NCBI GenBank assembly: GCA_029204225.1
Contig: MU831912.1
Coordinates: 1 to 64,000, forward strand
From: Diphasiastrum complanatum
Lineage: Eukaryota > Streptophyta > Lycopodiopsida > Lycopodiales > Lycopodiaceae
Direction of reading: 5' to 3'
DNA: 64,000 nucleotides
The notes below the pieces were generated by a model. The model was not told the DNA's origin and ran no database searches. It worked only from the letters and a program-made list of their open reading frames with translations. The position numbers and the translations under genes were made by a program. Of the stretch, positions 10,301 through 22,300 are shown in pieces; within the stretch, counting starts at the first letter, position 1, and every line of letters begins with the position of its first letter.

Positions 10301-13300
10301 GAAGAGAAGCGGCAAGGGGGGCAATGGCATGAGCGGTGGTAGTCAGGGCATGTGTCAAGAAGGAGGCTTGGGTAGTGACATCAGAGGAGGAAGGAAAGTG
10401 GTCCAGAAGACGAGAGACGTGGGCAACATAGGCCTAGGATTGATGAGGAGGTATAGGATAGATGGGGCGACCAAAGAGGGAAGGTGTAGGAGAAGGCGGA
10501 CTTGGCGCTGGGGAGAAGGAGAGGTAGAGCAGAGAGTGATCAACGAGCACCGGGGTAGAGATGGTGAAGGATGCCAGGCGGGCAATAAAGAAAGAGATGC
10601 AATGAAATAGCCACTACGCTGTGACCGCCACCAAATGGGTGGCAGGTATATGCAGAGGAGGATGGCCACTGAAGAAGACCATTAAGGATAATGAGACCAT
10701 GTGCTTGAGCCAACCTCAGAAGCTAACCCATCGCTGATGAGTCCTGTGAATAACGGGCATAAGAGGTATCTAACAAATGAAGAGAGAGTGTGTCAGCATA
10801 GAACTTAGTCTGGCGAGCGGCTGTGGGTGCGTTAAAGTCCCCTGCAAGCAACATGTAACCCTGTAGAGAGAGTCTAGCAACGTTGTCAGAAAGGGCCTGA
10901 AAAGGATCACTTCCCAAATCCATAAACAGTGAAGAGTGGGGACAAAAGTAGCACACTGCAACAAACAAGTCCTAGTCCAGCCCCAAGAAGGATGCAGTAA
11001 TCTGATGCCACAAGTAACGGCCATAAGTATCCTGAGACACCAACCGAATAGGAGCATACACCGACCTGTACAAACATGCAACTCCACCAGAGGCCCGAAG
11101 TATGCTGCCCTGTAGCATAGGTCGAGCAGAAATCCACTGAAAACCAGAAATGTGCGGAGTTGGGTGTGTGGAAGACTCATATCTCTGCAAAAGTAGAAAA
11201 TCAGCCGAACGCAGATAGGTGTCAAGATCAGCCGCCATAGAAGAGGTGGGGAGGCCACCGCAGTTCCAAAAACTGAATGTGACGCTAGTCGGGGCTATCA
11301 GGCTGCTCCCATGCCCCCAAGTACCCCAACTTCCTATTGATGCTTGGAGAAAAAGCGCGGGCAGCCATTTGTGAATACCACCCGCTGTTGTTTTGTCCTT
11401 GCCTCCTAAATAATAGTTTGACGCTGTAACCATTGGCAGTGAGTAAGGTCATCATCTATGCAAATCTGAGAGCCTCGGAGAGTACGATCCGCACGAAGAA
11501 CTGTCCGCCAGTCGTCCATAGTTTTGAATTTGACAAATAATACCTTCAGATCATGCTGGAGGCGCCAAGCATACTGGATACCTAGAATTGAGAGCCCCAT
11601 GCTTGAAGTAAACAAAGAGGTATCCATTCCTGTGCCCTCAGTAGGAAGACCCCGGAATTTTAAGTTGAGTTTTTTGTCATCCCGACGTTGTTCTACCAAG
11701 ACGCCTTGTACCGTGGTGTCTAAGGAGGGTGCTACAGAATACGAAGAGGTGGTAGATGATCTCAGGATAGAAGCCCATGATCTGGTCTCACGTACTTCTT
11801 GCGTGAGAGTAGGTACCTTCTGTACATGGTCCACTGTGTCATGAAGTCGTTGTTCAAGAACGGGAATCCGGGCAGTGCACGTAACAGTGTCATGTATTTG
11901 GCACTTAAGTAGGGGAAGCTTACTCATGGATGCCTTAGTATCCTCAACAACACGGGAGATATTAGGGATGATGGCCCTCTGCAAATCACTAAGCGCAGCA
12001 CGAAGAGAAGCAATTTCAGTCTATTGAGCGTCAATCGTGGAAGTTTTAGTAAGCAAATCTGCACGAAGTTCATTGAGTTGTCAAAGAAAAGCAACAAATT
12101 GCTTAGAAATGTACTCATTTAGCGCGGAGATGTTCTCAAGAGTGGTGTGTTGCGTGTAGGTGTGGCATGTGTCTCTCATAGCAGCTGAGGACGAAGCAAC
12201 AACCTGTGGCGGTCGAGCGCTAACAGAATTGGTAGGCATGGTGGACGCAATTTCCAAAGTACGAAGACGTTTGCGAGAGCCTGTAGACATAAACTTCTTA
12301 GCACGCTTTGTGCGCAAGACAAAGCCTGGAGGCAAGCGAGACGAAGCCGTAGGATGATTTGCGGGAGATAGATCAGAGAGGGAGCAAGAACAATAGCGAG
12401 GCACTTAGCACATCAAATGGATCAGCGATGGCTGAGAGGGAGTAGTGGAGTGTGAGAGGGTGTGTTGGAAAATCTACGATAAGAACGTGCATACACAAGC
12501 AAACCCTAATCAAGCAGTTTTACGAAAATGAGTGTAACTTTTTCATACGAAATCTGATTGACCCAAAAAATTGATTTAGATCAAAAGTAAGACAGGGCAC
12601 TACGCAATCATCAGCCTGTACTTGCAGTACGATATGTATCCGTACGGACTGTACAGATTTTATATGAGACCATGTGATAACCCATAATACAAGTAGTATG
12701 GTAAAAGTGGAATCCCAGATACATCTGTCTCTACAGAGTGAAGTTGATAAAAGTTAGGTAAGGCCCCAATTGACCATGCCAGACTTGATTAAGATAAGCT
12801 TTGTAGATGACTCATTTGATGTAATCATGAGTACTTGAGGGAAGGACAATGATGGAGATGCCAAGTGTGTCAAGGAGGTGAGAAGCCTGAGAGAACCAAG
12901 CCAACTGATAGCACTGACTATGTAAGGGACTCGCTCTCTCTAGTGTCAAGCTTCCTTAATGATGGTCCTAAGAGTGAAGATATGATCTCTGCAGTGGAGT
13001 AATGAGTTCCTCAACCTAGCCTAGCCCATAGCATGCAATCTCCTAGTCTCTGCCTTAATGCCCACAGCTGATTGAAGAATAGTGCCATACAGCTTTTGTA
13101 ATGACATGTCCAATCATAAGGGTCCAATAATCACCTGGATTCATGGGATCACCATTTTTGTGTATAGGATGAATGATGTTAGTGCACTAGGAAGAGGGAA
13201 AACTAGAGACAATGGCTTGGTTGAGTATGGTGGCGAATAGGGGTGACAAGGAATCATCTGTGTGGATCAGTAACTTAGACTCATGACCATCAAGGTCTCT

Positions 13301-16300
13301 TGCTGTATAAGCGTTCAATTTTTTGAAGAAGAAGATGAAGAAGAGGGGGGGTGGGTGGGTGGGTGGGTGAAAGGTATACTTATACCCTCCAAGGCCCATA
13401 TACCACTAGTAGTGCACTGTGACACCTCACTGGACACATCAACATCCACATCATCCACTTCTCCTACGAGTCACTATTAGACCCATACAAATCTACCATC
13501 TTGAGTTTTAGGCCTCCAACCATTAATTATGACTTTAATTCCATGAGGGCCCCATCCCCTCATTTATGGGTCGAGGCCCGAGGGGTCTATTGACCTCCTT
13601 ACGGGCTAATAATCCGAGATCAATCCATGACATTCTTCCCCCCTTATTCAAGTCTATCCTCAAAACTTAAAGTTAGGAAAGTTCCTTTGCAGGATTTCTT
13701 CCTGTTCCCAAGAGTCGTCATTGTCTGTATGACCTTTCTGTCGAACCAGTTGCTCGGTAACTATACTATTTCACAATCGATTAGTTTTGATATGCAAGAT
13801 CCTTTTAGGTTCAATTCGAGTCACACCTGATGATTCTTCTGACAGGTCCAATTGATTTCTAGAACCGACATCAGGCCCTTCACGTAGACATTTCTTAAGT
13901 TGACTTACATGAAGTACTAGGTGTACTTGAGTTCCTTCCAGGAGGTCTAATTGGTAAGCTATCCTTTTTAGGATTTTATACGGCTGCATGTATCTAGCGG
14001 ATATTTGTAATGCATTCTGGTACGCATTGCGCTTGAATCCTTCAGGATACACAAATATACCCAATCCCCCTCTTGAAAATCTCAAGGCGATCTTTTCAGA
14101 TTCACATAATGTCTATCCCAATCTTGGGCACATTTCACATTCTCACGTGCTATTTGTAGCATTTCTTTCATATCGTGTAATAAATCCACTACCTTTTAGA
14201 ACTTGGTCGTTCAAGTTTCAACTGATCTAGGTTCATAACGTACATAAGCATGAACGGGCTATAAATGGTAGCCGAATGCTTACTACTATTATAGGCAAAC
14301 TCAATCAAGGGCAGATACTTCTCCCAGTGAGATTGTCATGTGGAAACATATGCTCGTAGCATTTGTTCCATCGTTTGATTAGTTCTTTCTGTCTGATCGT
14401 CTATCTTGGTATGATCAGAAGAACTGAAGCTCAATGTTGTCTCTAGTTTAGCAAGTACGATCGACCAAAAGTGACTGTTGAACTTCGGATCGCAATCGCT
14501 AACAATGTCACTCGGTAATCCTTAAAATCTAAATAGACACTCAACAAATATTTGAGCCAAATCAGAAGCCTTCTTGGTGGTCTTTACTGGAATAAACGTA
14601 ACCAATTTGGTAAGACGGTCGACTACTACCCAAATTGCATCATTTTGTCTATTCGTCCGCGGTAACCCAACCAAGAAATCCATCGAAATACAATCCCATT
14701 TCTTATCTGGGATATTCAATGGATGCAACAATCCACTACCTGGTTAGCGTCTAGTGGATGGATTGCAGATACTGGTGCAAACTCCCAGACTTGGGAGTGA
14801 GCATGGATTTCCGATATGGTTGGGTTTTGAGTCTGATTTCTAGACTGTGTCAAACTGTATCCTATTTAGTAGGTAGTAGGTACCATATCAAGTTAGTCCT
14901 TTGGGAGCCTTTACAACTTCAGTCTCGACTCTGGACTCTCTTATAGTTAGTTTAGAATCCAGATGAGCCAAGGGCAAAATGAATTATGAGATACGAAGAC
15001 ACATAGATAAGAGATTTGAGTAGCTTGTATCTCTAGAAATATCAACGTATTGATCTCATACTAATTCATGAGATACGGTGTTGATGTGTTAATGAGAGGC
15101 AAGTTACTACACCTTAAGCATATAGATACAAGAGGCAATGGGCATGCTAAAGTTTTATGCCAGGTTCAGTCCTTCCTCCAGTTTTAGATTCCATCTAGAT
15201 GGGAGACAAGCACATAAACTCATACAACATATTACTTCAATAGTTGGGTACTTGATTTGTAGATCACGAAGTACGTTAGTGATGGTTTTGAGAAGATTCA
15301 TTTTTCCAAATTCCATTACTTAATGCATGTTCTTACTTTTGATAAAAAGAAAGGAAGAGAGCAGTGTGTTCTAACTCCTCATAGATGAAGCTGCCCTATC
15401 TCTTCAATTTACCTTTGAGAAAGGAATGTTTCTGATTTCCCAGCACTCAAGTACCATTAGTTTCCATCAAAGGCAAGGCTTTTGAAACAAGAAAACAAGT
15501 TGAAAACTTAATGGTATGTGCTATTACTCAATGTGGCAAGATGTCCATGCCACATATGTTAAGAGATCTTTATAAATCTGTGAGCTTAATACTTTACACC
15601 TACTAGCAGTTTCATTTTCCTTGGTTGATCTTGCTTGGCAGATGCATCATTGCCTTGAGTTTCAGCCTTTCAGTCTGATAGTTTATACAAAAGTTTTAAA
15701 GTTGTTCAAATAGATTAAATGATATGTCTACTCAGCAACTTCTAGTACTTCTTCATTGATGACTTACAAGAATCCCTCAAGAAATAGAATCATCGTTTTC
15801 CACTGTTACATTTGTAGCTAGTACTCTATTCTACTATTGGGACACCTTATACTTGAGCTTGATTTTCACACATCATAGCAACAACAAATCTACAAATCCA
15901 GATTTCTAGTCTGGCGGTTCAAATCGCGCTGGTTCGAACCGCGATTCGATCAAACATTGTTGTACAAGGGGGTGTGTGAGAGTAGGGAATGAGATAAATC
16001 ATAAATTAAAGTCTAGAATGTGCTTAAAACTTGAAAGTTCAGGGAAAGTGAGTGTGAGGGAGAGAGAACTTAGAAGGCAGTGTAGTGTTAGTTTTAAGAT
16101 TAGTGTTAGAAAAATAATGTGAGGGAGAGAGAACTTCAAAGTGAGTGTCACGTTAATTTGTCTTTGCCATAAAAGGAGGATATAATATCCACTCTTCCCA
16201 CCCCTCTCCCCCCCCATAAAAAAGAAAAAAACATTTTGTTGATTCTTTCTTGGGGTTGCCGATTCTTTCCCCTTTCAAAGCATCAATGTATGTACTATGT

Positions 16301-19300
16301 AGTATGGATCATGATAATAGTCATTAGGTGGGACTTTGGAGTTCTGACTCTCAAGTTAGAAGTCAAGATTGATCGATCATAGTTACAGACTACAGGATAC
16401 TGGGCTACTCTGCATATATTCCGCAGGCCTCTTTACATTTACTGTTGGTTATATATATTTCTGGTTACGCATTTTATATTAGTCATGTACAGGCCCCAGA
16501 GGTTCTTATCTTATTTTGCCTACATTGGGGGCAATGTTCTTTATAGCCAGGGAGAGTTACGGACTACAGGATACAGGCCTACTGGGCTACTCTGCATATA
16601 TTTCGCAGGCCTTTTTACATTTACTATTGGTTATGTATATTTCTGGTTACGCATTTTATATTAGTCATGTACAGGCCCCATAACCTTTTTATATGCTTAT
16701 GACCTGCACTGGGTCCTTTTTTTATGACATTGACTGGCCTTGGGCCCTTATTATATGGTTATATGTGGAGTGGGGGCCCGTAGGAGGGCGCACTATTTTC
16801 CCTCCACATTTTGCCTCCCTTTACTTTTGAATTCCTATTTTAGGGTTCATTGGTAGGGTATTTATAGGGGCATTTGTACACTCATTTTTCAGATTATTGA
16901 TTGGTATTGCTTGGGCTCTTCGTGGGAGAACCTATTGTCTTGTCTATTGCTTGTAGGGCTTTAGTCTATTGCTGTCTTTTATGCTTCATTGATTCAACAC
17001 CTGAGATTTTGATCATAACTATCATAATCTACATTGCGTAAACACTAAAGAAGCATTGGTTTTTGCCATAATAGAAGGCTAGAAATTACCCCCTCCCCCC
17101 TTCCAAAAAAAAACCCATTCAGCCAATTCTTTCCGGTTTCAAACCATCAATGTATGTACTATGTAGTATGGATAAATAGAATATGTATTGGCTGGGAGCA
17201 CTTGTTTTTGCCATAATAGAAAGCTAGAAATAAACCCCCCCAATTATTTTGCCGTTTCTTTCTCAGGGTTACCGTTTCAAACCCATTTCAAAGACGTGTT
17301 TCAAAAAGGTCAATGAAACATTGATACAAGTTGAATTTCATAAAGGCAAGTTAAAAAAGTCTCTATGGGTCCCCAACCTTGCTAGAAATTTTCTATTCGT
17401 AGGCTGTCTTACAGATCAGGGCCTTATAGCTGAACTTTATTAGTATCAATTTCTTGTCCAGGATATCAAAGATCATTTCAAAGTGGTTGCACAAGACTCT
17501 TGTTGTGACAACAAGTTGTATGTGCTTGAGACTCCTTTAGGGCAATATGCATATCTAAACAAGAAAATTAGAGCACTTTAATGCATGAAAGATTCAGACA
17601 TCTCAATTATGGTAGCCTCAAGTTATTGCATGACAAAGGGATTGTGTGTGTGGCAAACGAGGAAGGTAAGATTCAAAGCAAGTACCTATTTTGCGAAAGA
17701 TGTATTGGAGCTAATACACTATGCTCTTTGGGGACCGGCCCAAACACAATCACTATCCTACTTTCAATCATTTATTGATGATTTTTCTCGAAGGACTTGG
17801 GTTTGTTTTGCAAGGCATAAATCTGAAGCATTTTCTTTCTTTGTTGAATTTAAGAAGTTTGGGAAAAATCAAACTAGAAAATCAAACAGTGGAGGTGAAT
17901 TTTAATCTGGTGAGCTTAATTCCTTTTGTAAAGAACTTGGAATTAAACATTAGTTCATAATCTCATATACTCCACAAGAGACTTTAGTAGTGGAGCAAAA
18001 GAATTGCACTCTTGTGGGTCGTGCTCAAAGTATTCATGCTCAAGCTACCTGGCTTGAGCAATTATCTTTCGAGTGAAGCAGTTCAAGCAACACCACCTTC
18101 AAAATTGGTCTCCAACCAAAGCGTTAAAAGGTACAACTCTTGAAGCTTATGTGGATATAAGCCAAGTTTTACACATATACGTGTCTTTGGTAGGCTATGG
18201 AGGAAGATAGGATTCCATTATAAAGAATGACACTTGGACGTGGAGCTTTTCCAGTTTATAAGACCTATTTGAATTGAGTGGATTTATTGGCTGAAGTATA
18301 ATCTAATGGTTCACTTGACAAGGCATAAAGTACCTCAAAGGGAAAGTTTATGTTTCAAAGGAAGGTGTTGCTCATGTAGAGACCTTTGCTCGTGTTGTTA
18401 ATATGAACACCATTCACTATGTTTTGGCTATGGCATCAAGTGCCTGGCCCATGGGTATACAACATTGTTAGGGCCCAAACTTATCAATGAGCTTGTCGTT
18501 AGTTAATAAAAACTCAGCAGGCACTGTGAGCTTTCATTTTTAACATGCAGCAGTCTCAGTTTCTAGCATAGATCCAGCGGTACCAGGATCCGCGGATCCC
18601 GGTACCGCGGATCCAGTGTGGTACCGCGGATCCATACTGATCCGCGGTACCACAATATTTAATATTTTTTAGTATATAATATTTTTTAATATTTAATATA
18701 TTACTATATTTTTTTTCAACCTAATCCCCCCCCCCTCGCTTCATCTCTCTCCCTGCCCGTCGCCCTACTGTCCGCGCCCTCCCTGCTGTCCGCCCATCGC
18801 CCTACTGTCCGCGCCCTCCCGGCTGTCTTCGCATTGCATTGATCGCGTCCTCCCCTGCTATTGCTATTTCGGCCTTTATTGTGGTTTTTTCAAGCCTTCC
18901 GACTCCTATCGCACCCACAGAGATCTCTGCCTTCTTTCCCCAGTCCTTTCTACAGAGATGGTGCATTCCAACCTTGCCGATCTGTGGGACGAGGTGGACG
19001 TTGTCAGGCGGGTTCCCGACAAGTCTAACAAGTCCGGTGCAAGGATAGTGCGCTGTCGATATTGCCTGACAGAGTTCGTTGCCACCCTCAGTCGCCTTAA
19101 AGGTCACCTACTCGGCGCACGCGCGAGAGATGGTGGCACACTGAATGCTGCCCCCTGTGCCAGCATGTCCGTTCCCGTCAGGCAGCGACTTTTGGATACC
19201 TACGGGCCACGTCTTGTGGCGGGGGAGAACACCATTTCGGAGGGTGTTCTTCGGTTTTGCACCGCTCCTTACGTGGTTGACCCCGAGTTGCTGCCTGCTT

Positions 19301-22300
19301 GGCTGGCACGCACGAGGAGAGGGAGTGCATCCTCATCCAGTCCCTTTGCCCCTCGTCCCTCTCAGACAGTTCCGCCTCACGCACCCCCATCTGCACCCAT
19401 TCTGGTGGATCCTGTCCCACCGCGTCCGCCAGTTGCCACTGTGGTTCCACCACCACCTACTGTTGCTCGCACTCCCCCGGTTTACGACTTTCTCATGGAC
19501 TCTCCGCCTCCCGAGCAGGAGCAGGCCCCGGATGCCAGTGACGAGGCCTTCCAGGATGTTGAGGAGATCCCTTCCTCCCTCCCTTCACATCCGGATGACC
19601 ACCCTACCCAGCAGTTTTCGTATCCCATGCCAGATGTCCACCCTCCACCAGTGTACCCCACTTACGCTGCTGCACCCATCCCGGCCAGTGCATCCCACTC
19701 TCCCCATTCCACGTCTACAGCTGATGCATCCACTAGTGCCCAGGCTGTTGCGTCATCATCCATTCCCGTCACGTTTGGTGCACCGTGCTGGAGGTCCGCT
19801 ACCCGTCGCCCAGCTAGGAGAGTTCTTAGGCAGCAAAGCATTCGCGGCGCGCATCAGCCGCACATGGATAGAGAGGCCACACAGGCCGTGGCCAGCCTGA
19901 TTTATGAGCTGAACGTTCCATTTGCCATCACCGACTCCGAGCCCTTCAGAAGGGCCTTCCGCCTTGCACAGTCTGTCAGCCCCTAGCTGGAGAGTCCCTA
20001 GTTCAGAGGTTGTCCGCACACACATGCTGAGGGATAGGGTCGAGTCACTGTCTAGAGAGATGGAGCCTCTACGTCGCCACTGGGCCACTTACGGTTGCAG
20101 CATCATGTCCGATGGCTGGACTGATGTCAGGAGGAGGCCGATCCTCAACATACTGGTCTCCAGCTGCATGGGCACACAGTTTTTGAGGGCAGTGGATTGC
20201 AGCAGGGGGGGGAGAGTCATATCTGCAGAGTTCATGTTTGATGTCATCAGGCGAGCGTATTTTCCTTTAGTGGATACAAGCAGTACACATACATTTATTA
20301 GCAATTACATTTCCACCAGGATTTGTGCTACACCTGTTCTTGCTTCCCAACCTCTCAGTGTTGAGGTTGCTCGTTCCCATTCTTTTCCCAGTTCTCAGAT
20401 GATTCAGGGCTTGGATTATCGCATTGGTGATTTTTCTGGTCCCTCCTGGTCGGTGGTTGGTGCAGTATCTTCTCCATTGGTCTCTATATCTCCATCTCTT
20501 GAGTCTGTTATGGCCGATGTTCCTACTGATTTCTATGGGGTTCTTCATGGGTCCACGTTTGATGGTTCCCTCGCTATTGGTGATCAGGTTGTATCTTCTT
20601 TCGCTTTACTCCATGGATCTTTGCTTGAGGTTTGTGATCTGCCTCATGATATTTCTACGGTTCCTGACATGATTGATGCGCCTTTGGCCCTTACTGTTAC
20701 ACATTTTTCATCCGAGGATATTTACAGTAACATCTTAGTTTTTACCTAGTTTTAGCCTGTTAAAAGGGTTTTTTTTTTCTTTCTAAATAATAAAAAATAT
20801 TATTTTTGTGGTGCCGCCCTGGTATCGCTGGTCTGAGGACGGCACCATAACCGCGGTACCACCATTATGGTACCGCGGTACCATAATGGCGGTACCACGT
20901 GCTACTATGGTTTCTAGCAATCTGATGCAATATATTTTATAGTTGACTGCTTTCTGGTCACATATGATAAATCAATCATGTTTTTTAGAAAGATGTAAAA
21001 GATTTTTAGTGTCTTCGAGCTAGTCAAGCAAAGTGAAAACAATGCTACTAAAATTCTCTTGCAGTTAGGTCATACTCTAGCTACTAGCCACATTGACATG
21101 TCTTTGTGAATTGAGACCGATGAATTTTGTGCAGGTTCTGTTTGTTTGCACTGCAAATTTAGTAGAAATGATTCCTGCTCCACTACTGGATCGCATGGAA
21201 GTTCTTCGATTGGTGGGGTACATCACTGACGAGAAGATGCACATTGCACGTGACTATCTTGAACGCACTGCACAAGAGAGTTCTGGCGTCAAACCTGAGC
21301 AGGTATCTATTCAGTACATTTCAGCATGTTTTCTATACTTGTTTGACATGCAGACCTAACTTAAATCACGTCCAAATGTCATGAATTTCAAGTACTGCAG
21401 GTACAGATCAGTGATGGTGCGCTACATACATTGATTGAAACGTATTGTCGAGAGGCTGGAGTAAGAAGTCTTCAAAAACATATGGAAAAGATATATCGCA
21501 AGGTGATGTTCACTGCCTAGTTGATTTTTTTCAGTCATTAATCTTCTCTGACCTTATTATGCATTAAGAATTTATGGTTTACATTTTTTTGCTGTTGGTG
21601 CTTAAAGCTTAAAATCTGCTTTACATCCTGGTTGGGTTATCTACAGGTTGCACTTAAGCTTGTTCGTTCAGAGGCTGACGCAGTAGATAATCGTGAGGGT
21701 GAATTGACTTTGGTTGATGTGTCTGGTAAGTTGCATACGACTGAGGTAGATCCTGCAATCATAATTGAGGAAGAAAAAGTCAATACTGAACTGCCAAAAC
21801 CCAAACAACCTGCTGGTGCAGCTGAGAGAAAGGTGTGTATAAGGACACTTTCAAGAAACATGAAATGAAATAGAATCCATTGCCTTGGGAAGAGCAATAG
21901 GATCAAATACGTCACTAATTTTTTTTGTTTATTGTTACTTGTAAAAGTGACCAGTTGTGTAATACGAATCACGATCCAAAACATTGTTCCCAGTTGATTC
22001 AAATTGGTCCTAAAAGTTTCTTATTTGAAAGGTTGAATCAACCTATTCCTAAAATGATTTGAATAGCAAATCGATTTGAAATTGCTTGAATCGTGAATCT
22101 TAGGAACTATAAACCAAAAGGTTTTTTAAGGGGAACCTTGTTGGAGTTATTGTCTGTATTATTGAATGAGGTTTTCATTGCCTCAACTTTTATAAACACT
22201 GTGAAAGAGTATATTTTTAAACATAAACGAACATCTGAAACATCTAACCGCAGGCACAGGCCTGTTTTCACGAGGAAATAGTGGGAACATCATGATCAAA

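Larger units (their letters stand above)
9703..12470 (-). mobile_element. LINE-1 copy: ORF1, AP endonuclease, deleted RT, CT-rich 3' tail
   Basis: Reads on the minus strand. From its 5' end near 12470 come ORF1 (12404-11406), the AP-endonuclease part of ORF2 (about 11290-10590) and a linker to about 9900. Reverse transcriptase is absent. The last 150 bp (9850-9703) match another LINE end at 32670-32830 and finish in a CT-rich tail. The tail abuts gag of element F, so the LINE probably inserted there. Confidence 0.75.
18568..20910 (+). mobile_element. hAT-1: hAT transposon with 8-bp target duplication and captured retrotransposon segment
   Basis: TTTCTAGC stands directly at both sides (18560-18567 and 20911-20918), the 8-bp duplication typical of hAT. 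The ends form an imperfect inverted repeat: ATAGATCCAGCGGTACC at the left and, reverse-complemented, ATAGTAGCACGTGGTACC at the right. Both subterminal regions carry repeated GGTACCGCGG units. Inside are a BED-finger/hAT transposase start and, from about 20264, a segment of an element-B-type retrotransposon. The transposase C-terminus is missing, so the copy is not autonomous. Confidence 0.88.
6579..21134 (+). other. LON1: Lon intron 4, 14.6 kb, filled with transposons
   Basis: Bounded by a GT donor at 6579 and GCAG acceptor at 21131-21134. It contains the GT-rich tract, element F, LINE pieces, a minus-strand Ty3 integrase, element D, a copia remnant and hAT-1. The downstream exon continues the Lon frame in phase 0. 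Confidence 0.9.

Noticed and set aside
10076..10610. Plus-strand ORFs rich in Arg/Gly over the LINE
   Set aside because: Antisense of the LINE ORF2 region, whose minus-strand motifs (GDFNA and others) fix the true strand.
15909..15945. tRNA or tRNA-derived SINE suggested by GGTTCGAACC (B-box like)
   Set aside because: No A box at proper distance and no cloverleaf; the sequence is only a short hairpin GCGGTTC/GAACCGC.
18725..18740. CRISPR-like or satellite array in C-rich tandem repeats
   Set aside because: Only two units, no spacers; part of hAT-1 5' region.
19145..19900. 251-codon plus ORF overlapping hAT-1
   Set aside because: Alternative frame of the BED-hAT coding region, rich in Leu/Pro/Arg, no domain.
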